Position numbers and translations under genes: made by a program | Shown: in pieces, positions 13,758 through 20,622 of the stretch | Numbering within the stretch: the first letter of the stretch is position 1 | Layout: every line of letters starts with the position of its first letter | IMG/VR virus record: IMGVR_UViG_3300025168_000271 | Location: 1-35,893 of that record | DNA length: 35,893 nucleotides | Origin: a virus | Reading direction: 5' to 3' (one strand) | The notes under the pieces: generated by a model | Databases searched by the model: none | The model's input: the letters and a program-made list of their open reading frames with translations, nothing else | Told to the model about the DNA's origin: nothing

Positions 13758-13775
13758 TTCGGGCAGGTGCCCGAA
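13758..13775. repeat. Dispersed palindrome copy 9 (centre GG)
   Basis: TTCGGGCAGGTGCCCGAA, 7 bases after one stop codon and 21 bases before the next ATG (GGAG between). Preceded by CTTAACT, as at copies 5 and 7. Confidence 0.95.
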
Positions 13776-13796
13776 TAACAAATGGAGTAACATACT

Positions 13797-14858
13797 ATGG
13801 CTATACAATGGCTACAATACGAAGGCTTTGATCACATTGCCAATCAGTACGCAAATACCAAACCACTGATATCGAAATGTCACACGCGTGAAGAGGACAT
13901 ACGTCCCCTCGGTGACCGCAACCGCAAACAAGAGCGCATCAAGAAGATCAGTGACAACTGCTACGTCCTACAAGATGGGTATCACAGTGGTGATGAGGTG
14001 TTCGGTGGCTATCACCGATACAACAGGGATGATCCCTACGCGCCAACCAAACCAACCGAAGCAGAGATAGTCAAACTCGCACCTATCGTATGGCGTAAGC
14101 ACAGAGATGGTTCGGAGACTATTACAATACGTAATGGCACAGGCTACGGTGCGCACAATGGTAGGTATAGCTTCTTAGACAGACACCTGCCAATGGGGCT
14201 TCAGTTTATCATACGTAATGGCAAACATTTTATCCTATGTCAAAATAACGGGGTAGAATACTATCTCGCCAAGAGTTTGACGATGGCAGAACATGCCATA
14301 CCCAAGAAACATATTAAAGGTAGTAGGATCAAAACGGCTGAAGGACGCATGGGTGGCTACACCACACGTGACGATGGTGTGTCATTGACGTTCAAGCGTA
14401 TCACCAAATACCAAAGGTGTTTTGAGTTTGTCAGTGGTGGTAAACCGATACCCAAACCACCAAGGAAGGTCGTGGACAAGGAAGCCAAGGCTAAGATGAA
14501 AGATGCTATCATTGCGTTCCGTAATTGGTCGTCGATTATGTTTCCTATGCTACCTAAAGATGATCGTGAGTACAGAAGTCGTTTGATGCAGGAGTTGTCA
14601 GAACAAACAAACGGAGCTTTTAGTCCGTACATGTGGAACGTGATAGACAGCTTCGGAGATAAGTTCGAGCTATCTCGTGACATCATATCAGATGAGGATC
14701 ACCCACTGCGGTTGCATCTGGCGTACTTCTTGTTCAGTTCTATCGAAGACATATACGACGAGGATATGGATGCCGTTGCGAGTAGAGCGTATGTGATGTC
14801 GGTGTTCAACAGAAGAATAAACAAAGTGTGTAATTTTACAAAAACAGTGAAAGGGTGA
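13797..14858 (+). CDS. Unknown early protein (353 aa)
   Basis: 353 aa, basic and soluble, MAIQWLQYEGFDHIANQYAN.... The N-terminal half has short beta-like segments around GSETITIRNGTGYGAHNGRY and GLQFIIRNGKHFILCQNNGVEYYLAKS. A lysine/proline linker (KPIPKPPRKVVDKEAKAK) follows, then a helical C-terminal domain (AFRNWSSIMFPMLPKDDREY, YFLFSSIEDIYDEDMDAVAS). No motif I can name. GGAG precedes the ATG. It heads a three-gene operon with two other unknowns, after palindrome copy 9. Confidence 0.75.
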   Translation: MAIQWLQYEGFDHIANQYANTKPLISKCHTREEDIRPLGDRNRKQERIKKISDNCYVLQDGYHSGDEVFGGYHRYNRDDPYAPTKPTEAEIVKLAPIVWRKHRDGSETITIRNGTGYGAHNGRYSFLDRHLPMGLQFIIRNGKHFILCQNNGVEYYLAKSLTMAEHAIPKKHIKGSRIKTAEGRMGGYTTRDDGVSLTFKRITKYQRCFEFVSGGKPIPKPPRKVVDKEAKAKMKDAIIAFRNWSSIMFPMLPKDDREYRSRLMQELSEQTNGAFSPYMWNVIDSFGDKFELSRDIISDEDHPLRLHLAYFLFSSIEDIYDEDMDAVASRAYVMSVFNRRINKVCNFTKTVKG

Positions 14859-14862
14859 AACT

Positions 14863-15759
14863 ATGTCTTACAAACATAAATTGGTGAGTGACGCACGTGA
14901 GCATGCCGAGGCTCATTCGGGTGATCTAATTCACTCGCAAGAACTTAGAAACTTCCGCATACGGGTGCATAAAGACTTGCGTGGCGTCGAGACGTTTCCA
15001 CGTTGCCGCAACTCTGCGTGGGTGTGTATAAAGGGTGAGCCTATGGCTCTGGGTTGGATAGGTTATGGTGACTACCAAACCAGCAAAAGCGGTGACCCTA
15101 AGTATGTTGTGTACGCACGTGATGTGGCGAACATGAAGTACAGCGATTACACAGAGCAATACTACATGCGCATGGCGGTCAACATAGATACGGCTGTGAA
15201 ACATGCTAAGAGGTTCATGCGTAAGTACACCACAGATGAGATCGCTAAAGTGTTTGCAGGGGACATCAAGAGAGCAGTGCGTCAGGTAAAAGGCGCGGCA
15301 GATGATGCGTACGAAATTGCTCGAGCCGACGTTGGTATCAAGAACTCTAGCTACAGCGGTGATGCGGATAAAAGGCTTATGTCTGAACTGTTCAATATGA
15401 TTCATGCAGGGCATAAGTTCGTGGACGCTGAACTGGATACAAACATACGCACACTCATGGCAAAGAAGAAGGAGAGCGATAGGTTCGGCGATGCAGACAT
15501 ACCTGTGGACTTCTTACGTACATACGAACACTACGATGGTATGCGTGTGGATACTACGAGGATAGCAGACGTTATGTCTTACAAAACAGAGCCTATGTAC
15601 GACCACAAACATACGTATCTTGCTCAAGACTTGCCCGAAGAACTTGCAGGTAAGGTGGCAGTTATGTCTATGTGTGAGAATGGTCACTTCGTCGAAGGCG
15701 TTGGCTACAAAGTGAATGACGCCATGTTCTACTTCTATGTAGAAGACGTTACCACGTGA
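14863..15759 (+). CDS. Unknown early protein (298 aa)
   Basis: 298 aa, soluble, MSYKHKLVSDAREHAEAHSG.... It has a beta-rich N-terminal part (NSAWVCIKGEPMALGWIGYG, PKYVVYARDVANMKYS), a basic helical middle (KHAKRFMRKYTTDEIAKVFA) and a C-terminal VAVMSMCENGHFVEGVGYKV. No recognisable domain. It follows the 353-aa gene by four bases and overlaps the 83-aa gene by GTGA. The style (separate beta head, helical middle) resembles its upstream neighbour, so the two may act together; inference. Confidence 0.75.
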   Translation: MSYKHKLVSDAREHAEAHSGDLIHSQELRNFRIRVHKDLRGVETFPRCRNSAWVCIKGEPMALGWIGYGDYQTSKSGDPKYVVYARDVANMKYSDYTEQYYMRMAVNIDTAVKHAKRFMRKYTTDEIAKVFAGDIKRAVRQVKGAADDAYEIARADVGIKNSSYSGDADKRLMSELFNMIHAGHKFVDAELDTNIRTLMAKKKESDRFGDADIPVDFLRTYEHYDGMRVDTTRIADVMSYKTEPMYDHKHTYLAQDLPEELAGKVAVMSMCENGHFVEGVGYKVNDAMFYFYVEDVTT

Positions 15760-16007
15760 GTAGGTTCCCAGACATCACATACCACGTACAGATACACCAC
15801 GACACTAAAATAGTCTCAGTAACAACATTAGGTATTAACAGTGTTGACTCAGAGACTATAGGTGCGTATGCTTCTGTGAACAAACTCCCTGCGTGGATGC
15901 AAGATAAGCTAGCAACACTTATGATGTTGGATATACCACCACCACTAAACGATGTAGATGGTGTTGGCAGTAGGCTTGGTCCGTATCTATACTGGGTATA
16001 CAAATAA
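15756..16007 (+). CDS. Small protein, unknown function (83 aa, GTG start)
   Basis: 83 aa from GTG 15756, overlapping the preceding TGA as GTGA. It opens MSRFPDITYHVQIHHDTKIV, has an acidic/proline turn (LDIPPPLNDVDGVGS) and ends LGPYLYWVYK. No family recognised. Its stop is one base before palindrome copy 10. Confidence 0.65.
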   Translation: MSRFPDITYHVQIHHDTKIVSVTTLGINSVDSETIGAYASVNKLPAWMQDKLATLMMLDIPPPLNDVDGVGSRLGPYLYWVYK

Positions 16008-16008
16008 A

Positions 16009-16026
16009 TTCGGGCAGGTGCCCGAA
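16009..16026. repeat. Dispersed palindrome copy 10 (centre GG)
   Basis: TTCGGGCAGGTGCCCGAA, one base after the TAA ending the 83-aa gene; a 53-base leader separates it from the VRR-NUC gene. Confidence 0.95.
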
Positions 16027-16079
16027 ACTCAACGGGGTGGTGTAGTGCCACCCCCACAACTGGTATCGATGGAGAGACT

Positions 16080-16382
16080 ATGACCCCCGAAGCAAAAGTT
16101 AAAAAAGTTGTCACTAAACAACTAAAAGAATTAGGCGCGTATTATTTTTACCCTGTTACTGGCGGCTACGGCAAAAGCGGTGTGCCTGACATAGTAGGGT
16201 GTTACAAAGGGTTCTTCTTTGGGTTCGAGTGCAAGGCAGGTAAGAACACAGCCACACCTCTGCAAGAGAAGAACTTGAAAGAAATCAACCATGCAGGTGG
16301 GCTTGACCTAATAGTGAACGAAGAAAATATGAACTCCATTACGAGAGTTCTATCACGCTGGTCTGTATCCAAACATCACTAA
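16080..16382 (+). CDS. VRR-NUC family nuclease
   Basis: 100 aa, full length for this stand-alone PD-(D/E)xK nuclease family. The catalytic core is visible: GVPDIVGC (P36-D37), FGFECKAGK (E50-x-K52) and a following PLQEKNL with the expected Gln. The fold cuts or trims DNA junctions; phage copies sit in replication modules, as here, upstream of the polymerase. GGAG lies 7-10 bases before the ATG. Confidence 0.9.
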   Translation: MTPEAKVKKVVTKQLKELGAYYFYPVTGGYGKSGVPDIVGCYKGFFFGFECKAGKNTATPLQEKNLKEINHAGGLDLIVNEENMNSITRVLSRWSVSKHH

Positions 16383-16553
16383 CACTAAGGCCAAGCTGTG
16401 AGAGGCCTTGCGACATAGTCTAAATATCCACAGCAACATGGGCAAAGATAACTCCACCCGAGACACTCTTCTTTGTGACCATGTCGGAGAAACTACGAGA
16501 CAGTTAGTCCCTGCGTTTACGCGTGGGGCACCTAACAACTGAGGAGGAGTAAG
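16383..16553. other. 171-bp gap with a small inverted repeat and a doubtful 34-codon frame
   Basis: AAGGCC (16387-16392), an 11-base loop and GGCCTT (16404-16409) form a short hairpin without a T-run. A 34-codon frame follows (16438-16542), without ribosome-binding site. The gap ends in AACTGAGGAGGAGTAAGATGG, which closely repeats the junction before 16903 (ATGAGGAGGAGTAAATGG). No promoter with good spacing was found. Confidence 0.4.
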
Positions 16554-16892
16554 ATGGATAAGTTTGATCGTTTAGAGAGTCTTTTAAGAAAAGCTAAAGA
16601 CCCTGCTTGTTCTTTTGAAGAGGCATCATCCGCTAGAGATATGGCTGAAAAGCTAATGAAGCAAATTGGCGAAACTCGTAACACAAAAGAAAAAATATTT
16701 GTTAAAGGTTTTTACGCCAAGGAGCCGATTGATAAACCCCCGTGGGTCTTATTTGATTTGCATATTAGGCGTGAAGAGTTGATTAATTGGCTTCAACAAG
16801 AAGAAGGCCCGTGGATTAACGCGCAAGTTTGCAGAAGTAAAACCACGGATAAGTGGTACGCAGAAGTAAATCAATGGGCATCTAAAAAATGA
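16554..16892 (+). CDS. Unknown replication-module protein (112 aa)
   Basis: 112 aa in two parts. Residues 1-40 (LESLLRKAKDPACSFEEASS, ARDMAEKLMKQIG) resemble the helical start of DUF2786-like proteins. Residues 48-112 form a compact domain with several Trp (PPWVLFDLHIRREELINWLQ, KWYAEVNQW). The meaning of either is not known to me. AGGAGGAG lies 6-13 bases before the ATG, one of the strongest ribosome-binding sites in the window. Confidence 0.7.
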   Translation: MDKFDRLESLLRKAKDPACSFEEASSARDMAEKLMKQIGETRNTKEKIFVKGFYAKEPIDKPPWVLFDLHIRREELINWLQQEEGPWINAQVCRSKTTDKWYAEVNQWASKK

Positions 16893-16902
16893 GGAGGAGT
16901 AA

Positions 16903-17091
16903 ATGGAAGACGAAAAACTAACCCCGTTCCAAGAGAGCGAACTAAAATACCTGAGACAACAGGTGGATAACCTACAAGATAAGGAAAACAGCAGAGAAAA
17001 ATACTTCAACGTACAACAAGACTTATGGGTAGCACGTGAGGAGTTAGATATGTTTGTGAAGAGCCTACGAGCAGAAGGGAAGAACATATGA
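16903..17091 (+). CDS. Small coiled-coil protein (62 aa)
   Basis: 62 aa, one long charged helix (SELKYLRQQVDNLQDKENSR, REELDMFVKSLRAEGK) with heptad spacing over most of its length; probably a dimer. GAGGAGGAG precedes the ATG. The stop overlaps the next ATG (ATGA). Function unknown. Confidence 0.7.
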   Translation: MEDEKLTPFQESELKYLRQQVDNLQDKENSREKYFNVQQDLWVAREELDMFVKSLRAEGKNI

Positions 17092-17324
17092 ATAAAGTAG
17101 ACCTTATGGGTGTGAAGGATAAGAACGCGTTCAGCGATGCCCTTAAAACAACCAAGCAAGGTGACACTATAAGGTATCACACTGGGTACTACGCAGGGGG
17201 ATTGTTTAAACACGATGCTCTCATGGCGGCAGAAGCACGGCTGGTGAACCTTGTGCAGAAGAAGTTAGGTGCAGGGCTGTTCCAATACATAGCGCAACGC
17301 ACCAAGAAGAAATTCAAAAAGTAA
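17088..17324 (+). CDS. Small conserved phage protein (78 aa)
   Basis: 78 aa starting by ATGA overlap with the coiled-coil gene. The core QGDTIRYHTGYYAGGLFKHD is a segment I have seen in small marine-phage proteins of unknown role. The tail is basic (QRTKKKFKK). Followed by TAGGAGAAC, the ribosome-binding site of the next gene. Confidence 0.7.
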   Translation: MNKVDLMGVKDKNAFSDALKTTKQGDTIRYHTGYYAGGLFKHDALMAAEARLVNLVQKKLGAGLFQYIAQRTKKKFKK

Positions 17325-17341
17325 TCGTTTAGGAGAACGAC

Positions 17342-17845
17342 ATGGCTAAGAAATTAAAGCGCGGTAATAAACAAGTGAAGATATGGTCTTATAAAGTTGA
17401 CCACCCATTGGCTACGGCAAGCGAAGTTGCCAAGGCTACCAACACGTCCTACGGGTACGTGTACAAACTGTTTCAAAGTATCGGCACACCGAAGGAAGTA
17501 TTTGAAGCGGAAGCAAAAGCAAAACCTACTGCTGTATTATCTGACCCAGTGGTTACAGAACACTCACGTTGGAGGTCACGAGGTAATATCTTAGACACAG
17601 CCAAGCAATATGTGGACACAGATCGTGCGGAAGAACATGGTGACATGGAAGATAACTTTCAGCGTATCGCCGCCTATTGGAACGCGCATCTTGGGTTAGT
17701 AAGTTACATCAAGGACACTGATGTTGCGGTTATGATGACCCTGCTAAAGGTAGCACGTATCCATTCAAACACCGAGAATGTTGACAACTGGATTGACGCA
17801 TGTGGTTACATGGCATGTGGTGGTGAGTTAGCTGGTAAAGACTAA
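17342..17845 (+). CDS. HTH plus DUF6378-like protein (167 aa)
   Basis: 167 aa in two modules. Residues 10-55 look like a helix-turn-helix (ATASEVAKATNTSYGYVYKL, FQSIGTPKE). Residues 80-167 match the phage DUF6378 pattern as I know it: ILDTAKQYVDTDRAEEHGDM, NFQRIAAYWNAHLG, DVAVMMTLLKVARI, DNWIDACGYMACGGELA. That helical fold with acidic residues recalls MazG-like nucleotide hydrolases, but no activity is shown. The fusion to a DNA-binding module is unusual. AGGAG precedes the ATG; the stop overlaps the polymerase start (TAATG). Confidence 0.75.
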   Translation: MAKKLKRGNKQVKIWSYKVDHPLATASEVAKATNTSYGYVYKLFQSIGTPKEVFEAEAKAKPTAVLSDPVVTEHSRWRSRGNILDTAKQYVDTDRAEEHGDMEDNFQRIAAYWNAHLGLVSYIKDTDVAVMMTLLKVARIHSNTENVDNWIDACGYMACGGELAGKD

Positions 17846-19674
17846 TGGACCTCATAACCCTAGACTTTGAAACATTTTACGACAAAGACTATTCTCTGCG
17901 TAAGATGACAACAGAAGCCTACGTCCGTGATCCTCGTTTTGAGGTGATCGGCGTGGCTATAAAAGTTAACAATGAGGAAACGGAGTGGGCTAGTGGCACG
18001 AAGGAACAGGTTAAAAAGTATCTCGACACCTTCAACTGGGGCGAAGCTATGTTACTTTGTCATAATACTATGTTTGATGGTGCCATTCTTAATTGGTGTT
18101 TTGATATTCGTCCTCGGATGTATACCGATACTCTGTGTATTGCCCGTGCCCTACATGGGACTGAAGCTCGCGCAAGTCTCGCTGCGTTATCTGAAAGGTA
18201 CAATCTCGGCGTTAAGGGGACAGAGGTCTTGGACGCACTTGGAAAAGGGCGTAGAGATTTTGAACCCGAAGAACTAGGTGCGTACGGGGACTATTGTATC
18301 AATGACGTAAACCTAACGTATAAGTTGTTTAGTGTTATGGCACGTAAGTTTCCTAAGTCGGAGCTACGTTTGATTGACCTTACCCTGCGTATGTACACTG
18401 AGCCTACCCTAGACTTAGACGGGGACTTGCTGGCCTCACATCTTATCGACATCAAAGAGCGTAAGGATAAGTTGTTAGTAGATGCAGGTGTACCTGACAA
18501 GAAGGAGCTGATGTCTAACCCCAAGTTTGCCGAGTTGCTAAAAGGGTTTGGGGTAGAACCTCCTATGAAGATCAGCCCGACCACAGACAAAGAGACGTTT
18601 GCGTTTGCTAAATCAGACGAAGGGTTCAAAGCACTGCTCGACCATGAGAACGAGAATGTGCAGTCTCTAGTAGCGGCACGGCTCGGCACCAAGTCTACCT
18701 TGGAAGAGACACGTACACAGCGTTTTATAGACATCGCAAGGCGTGGGCTTCTACCCGTACCTGTAAGATATTATGCGGCACACACAGGACGTTGGGGTGG
18801 CGACGACAAGATAAACCTGCAGAACCTACCTAGCCGTGGTCCGAACGGCAAGAAATTAAAGAGTAGCATTGTGGCCCCCGAGGGGTATTCCCTCATAGAT
18901 TGTGATAGTTCGCAGATCGAAGCACGGGTGTTGGCATGGTTAGCAGGTCAAGATGATCTCACCACTGCGTTTGCCAATGGGGATGATGTGTATAAGCACA
19001 TGGCGTCCAGTATATATAACGTGCCATCAGACGGGGTGAACAAGGATCAGAGGTTCGTGGGTAAGACTACAATCCTCGGTGCAGGGTACGGCATGGGTGC
19101 AGTCAAGTTTCAAGCACAGTTGCAGACGTTTGGTTTTGACATGGAGCTTGATGAAGCACGTCGCATCATTGACATATACCGAAATACCAACGGGGCTATC
19201 AGTCAGCTATGGCGTGATGCCAACAACATGGTGCAGTGTATGGCGCGTGGCGATAGCGTACAGTTTGGTAAGTCAGGTGTCTTGCAAGTAGACGCACGGA
19301 AGAACGCCATCATGTTACCCTCTGGACTGCCTATGTTTTATCATGGCTTGGCGGCAGAGAAATCCGAACGTGGCTACGAGTATACCTACCGAACAAGAAA
19401 AGGTCCGAATCGGATCTATGGCGGTAAGGTGGTGGAGAACGTGTGTCAAGCTGTTGCACGTTGTATCATAGGGCACCAAATGATACTACTTGCCAAGAAG
19501 TACAAGGCTGTGCTAACTGTACATGACTCAATAATCACATGTGTACGTGACGAAGAACTAGATGAAGCGCAAGCGTACATGGAAGAGTGCATGAGCCAGA
19601 CGCCTGATTGGGCCGAAGGATTACCTATCACCTGTGAAAGTGGCACGGGTAAATCATATGGAGAATGTGAGTGA
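17845..19674 (+). CDS. polA: Family A DNA polymerase with proofreading domain
   Basis: 609 aa. 3'-5' exonuclease: LDFETF (D7, E9), CHNTMFDG (N74, D78) and YCIND (Y150, D154). Polymerase: RYYAAHTGRWGG (309-319) and INLQNLPSRG (323-332), motif A IDCDSSQIEAR (D352), motif B with R403, K407, L411, Y415 (GKTTILGAGYGMG), motif C VHDS (D561). Both catalytic aspartates are present, so it should be active. Leucine stands where E. coli Pol I has Phe762, and motif C is HDS rather than HDE. No 5'-3' exonuclease domain. It replicates the phage genome with the SSB-like protein, primase-helicase and helicase encoded downstream. Overlaps the upstream gene by TAATG and the downstream nuclease by GTGA. Confidence 0.96.
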   Translation: MDLITLDFETFYDKDYSLRKMTTEAYVRDPRFEVIGVAIKVNNEETEWASGTKEQVKKYLDTFNWGEAMLLCHNTMFDGAILNWCFDIRPRMYTDTLCIARALHGTEARASLAALSERYNLGVKGTEVLDALGKGRRDFEPEELGAYGDYCINDVNLTYKLFSVMARKFPKSELRLIDLTLRMYTEPTLDLDGDLLASHLIDIKERKDKLLVDAGVPDKKELMSNPKFAELLKGFGVEPPMKISPTTDKETFAFAKSDEGFKALLDHENENVQSLVAARLGTKSTLEETRTQRFIDIARRGLLPVPVRYYAAHTGRWGGDDKINLQNLPSRGPNGKKLKSSIVAPEGYSLIDCDSSQIEARVLAWLAGQDDLTTAFANGDDVYKHMASSIYNVPSDGVNKDQRFVGKTTILGAGYGMGAVKFQAQLQTFGFDMELDEARRIIDIYRNTNGAISQLWRDANNMVQCMARGDSVQFGKSGVLQVDARKNAIMLPSGLPMFYHGLAAEKSERGYEYTYRTRKGPNRIYGGKVVENVCQAVARCIIGHQMILLAKKYKAVLTVHDSIITCVRDEELDEAQAYMEECMSQTPDWAEGLPITCESGTGKSYGECE

Positions 19675-20342
19675 CGAAGGTAGCCCCGTGGTCGTTTAGT
19701 AGAATTAAAGCGTTTGAGCAGTGCCCTAAACAGTTTTACCACGAGAAGATACTCAAGGAGTTTCCGTTCAAGGAGACTGAGGCTATACTGTATGGCTCCG
19801 CATTTCATAAGATGGCAGAGGACTTTGTTGGTAAGGACGTACCTGTCCCCGCTAAGTTTGGCTTTGCAGAGGAAGCCCTAACATCTTTGAGGGATCGCAA
19901 GGGCGATAAGCTATGTGAGATAAAGCTAGGTATAACAGAGAACCTAGAAGCCTGTGACTTCTACGCCAAGGACGTTTGGTTCCGTGGTATTGCTGATCTG
20001 GTAATACTCGACGATGATCTTGCGTGGGTGGTAGACTACAAGACAGGCAAGTCAGCAAAGTACGCAGACAAGGGTCAGCTAGAATTAATGGCCTTGGGCG
20101 TGTTTGCAAAGTACCCCCAAATCAAAACTGTACGTGCAGGGTTACTCTTTGTTGTGTGTAATGCCTTGGTAAAAGATACTTACATGGAGTATGATAGCGG
20201 CAAGCTGTGGGAAAAGTGGTTGGGTAAGTACGCTCAAATGAAGACTGCGGCAGATGAAGATATGTGGAACGCACGACCTAACGGGTTATGCAGACGCCAC
20301 TGCCCTGTAATTGAATGTGTTCACAATGGAGCAAACGGATGA
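19671..20342 (+). CDS. Cas4/RecB-like PD-(D/E)xK exonuclease, Fe-S type
   Basis: 223 aa. RecB-type core: H46 in GSAFHKMAEDF, D109 in RGIADLVI, D122 and K124 in VVDYKTGK, Q136 in KGQLELM. Four cysteines, C18 near the N-terminus (FEQCPKQF) and C207, C211, C216 at the C-terminus (GLCRRHCPVIEC), match the split iron-sulphur clamp of Cas4/AddB-type nucleases. Likely a DNA end-processing exonuclease for replication or recombination. GTG start at 19671 chosen for the GTGA overlap with the polymerase and GGAG 8 bases upstream. No Cas1/Cas2 or CRISPR nearby, so this is a replication enzyme rather than a CRISPR adaptation factor. Confidence 0.85.
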   Translation: MTKVAPWSFSRIKAFEQCPKQFYHEKILKEFPFKETEAILYGSAFHKMAEDFVGKDVPVPAKFGFAEEALTSLRDRKGDKLCEIKLGITENLEACDFYAKDVWFRGIADLVILDDDLAWVVDYKTGKSAKYADKGQLELMALGVFAKYPQIKTVRAGLLFVVCNALVKDTYMEYDSGKLWEKWLGKYAQMKTAADEDMWNARPNGLCRRHCPVIECVHNGANG

Positions 20343-20593
20343 GAAAACGTAAGAAACAAGTCAACGCCCCCGTAGGTAGTGCTACGTTTGAGAGACGTAT
20401 GGAACGTCAGCGTGCGCGGCGCAAGGTTGATAAAGAAGGCGTAGACCGCAACGGTAACGGTAAGGCCGACAAACGTGAAGGTAAAGATGTCAGCCACAAG
20501 AAGGCTTTGGTCAAAGGTGGCAAGAATAGAGACGGAATACGTATAGAGAGTTCGAGTAAGAACCGCGCCCGTAACTATAAGAAGAAAAAATAA
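20339..20593 (+). CDS. Very basic 84-aa protein, degenerate HNH-like tail
   Basis: 84 aa from the ATG at 20339 (ATGA overlap with the nuclease; GGAG 8 bases upstream). About a third Lys/Arg. Contains DRNGNGKADKREGK, then DVSHKKALVKGGKNRDGIRI and ESSSKNRARNYKKKK. The SHKK-L-KGG-N spacing and the closing N-R recall the second half of HNH nucleases (DHxxPLSKGGxN...N), but the first His/Cys half is missing, so nuclease activity is doubtful. Strongly basic, likely nucleic-acid binding. Palindrome copy 11 follows directly after its stop. Confidence 0.65.
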   Translation: MRKRKKQVNAPVGSATFERRMERQRARRKVDKEGVDRNGNGKADKREGKDVSHKKALVKGGKNRDGIRIESSSKNRARNYKKKK

Positions 20594-20611
20594 TTCGGGC
20601 AGGTGCCCGAA
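20594..20611. repeat. Dispersed palindrome copy 11 (centre GG)
   Basis: TTCGGGCAGGTGCCCGAA starting the base after the TAA of the basic protein; its last A runs straight into AGGAG of the helicase gene. The rightmost copy. Confidence 0.95.
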
Positions 20612-20622
20612 AGGAGAACTAA

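Noticed and set aside
16438-16542. 34-codon frame before the 112-aa gene
   Set aside because: No ribosome-binding site and no recognisable peptide feature; noted within the gap description only.
20315-20338. Earlier ATG for the basic 84-aa protein
   Set aside because: It would lie inside the nuclease gene without ribosome-binding site; the ATG at 20339 has GGAG and an ATGA overlap.
6982-20611. CRISPR array made of the repeated palindromes
   Set aside because: Spacing is irregular (110 bp to over 4 kb), real genes lie between copies, and no cas genes are present. The Cas4-like nuclease has the context of a replication gene.
6982-20611. Palindromes as ordinary transcription terminators
   Set aside because: No T-run follows any copy and two copies come directly after separate, true terminators; several lie in leaders after promoters.
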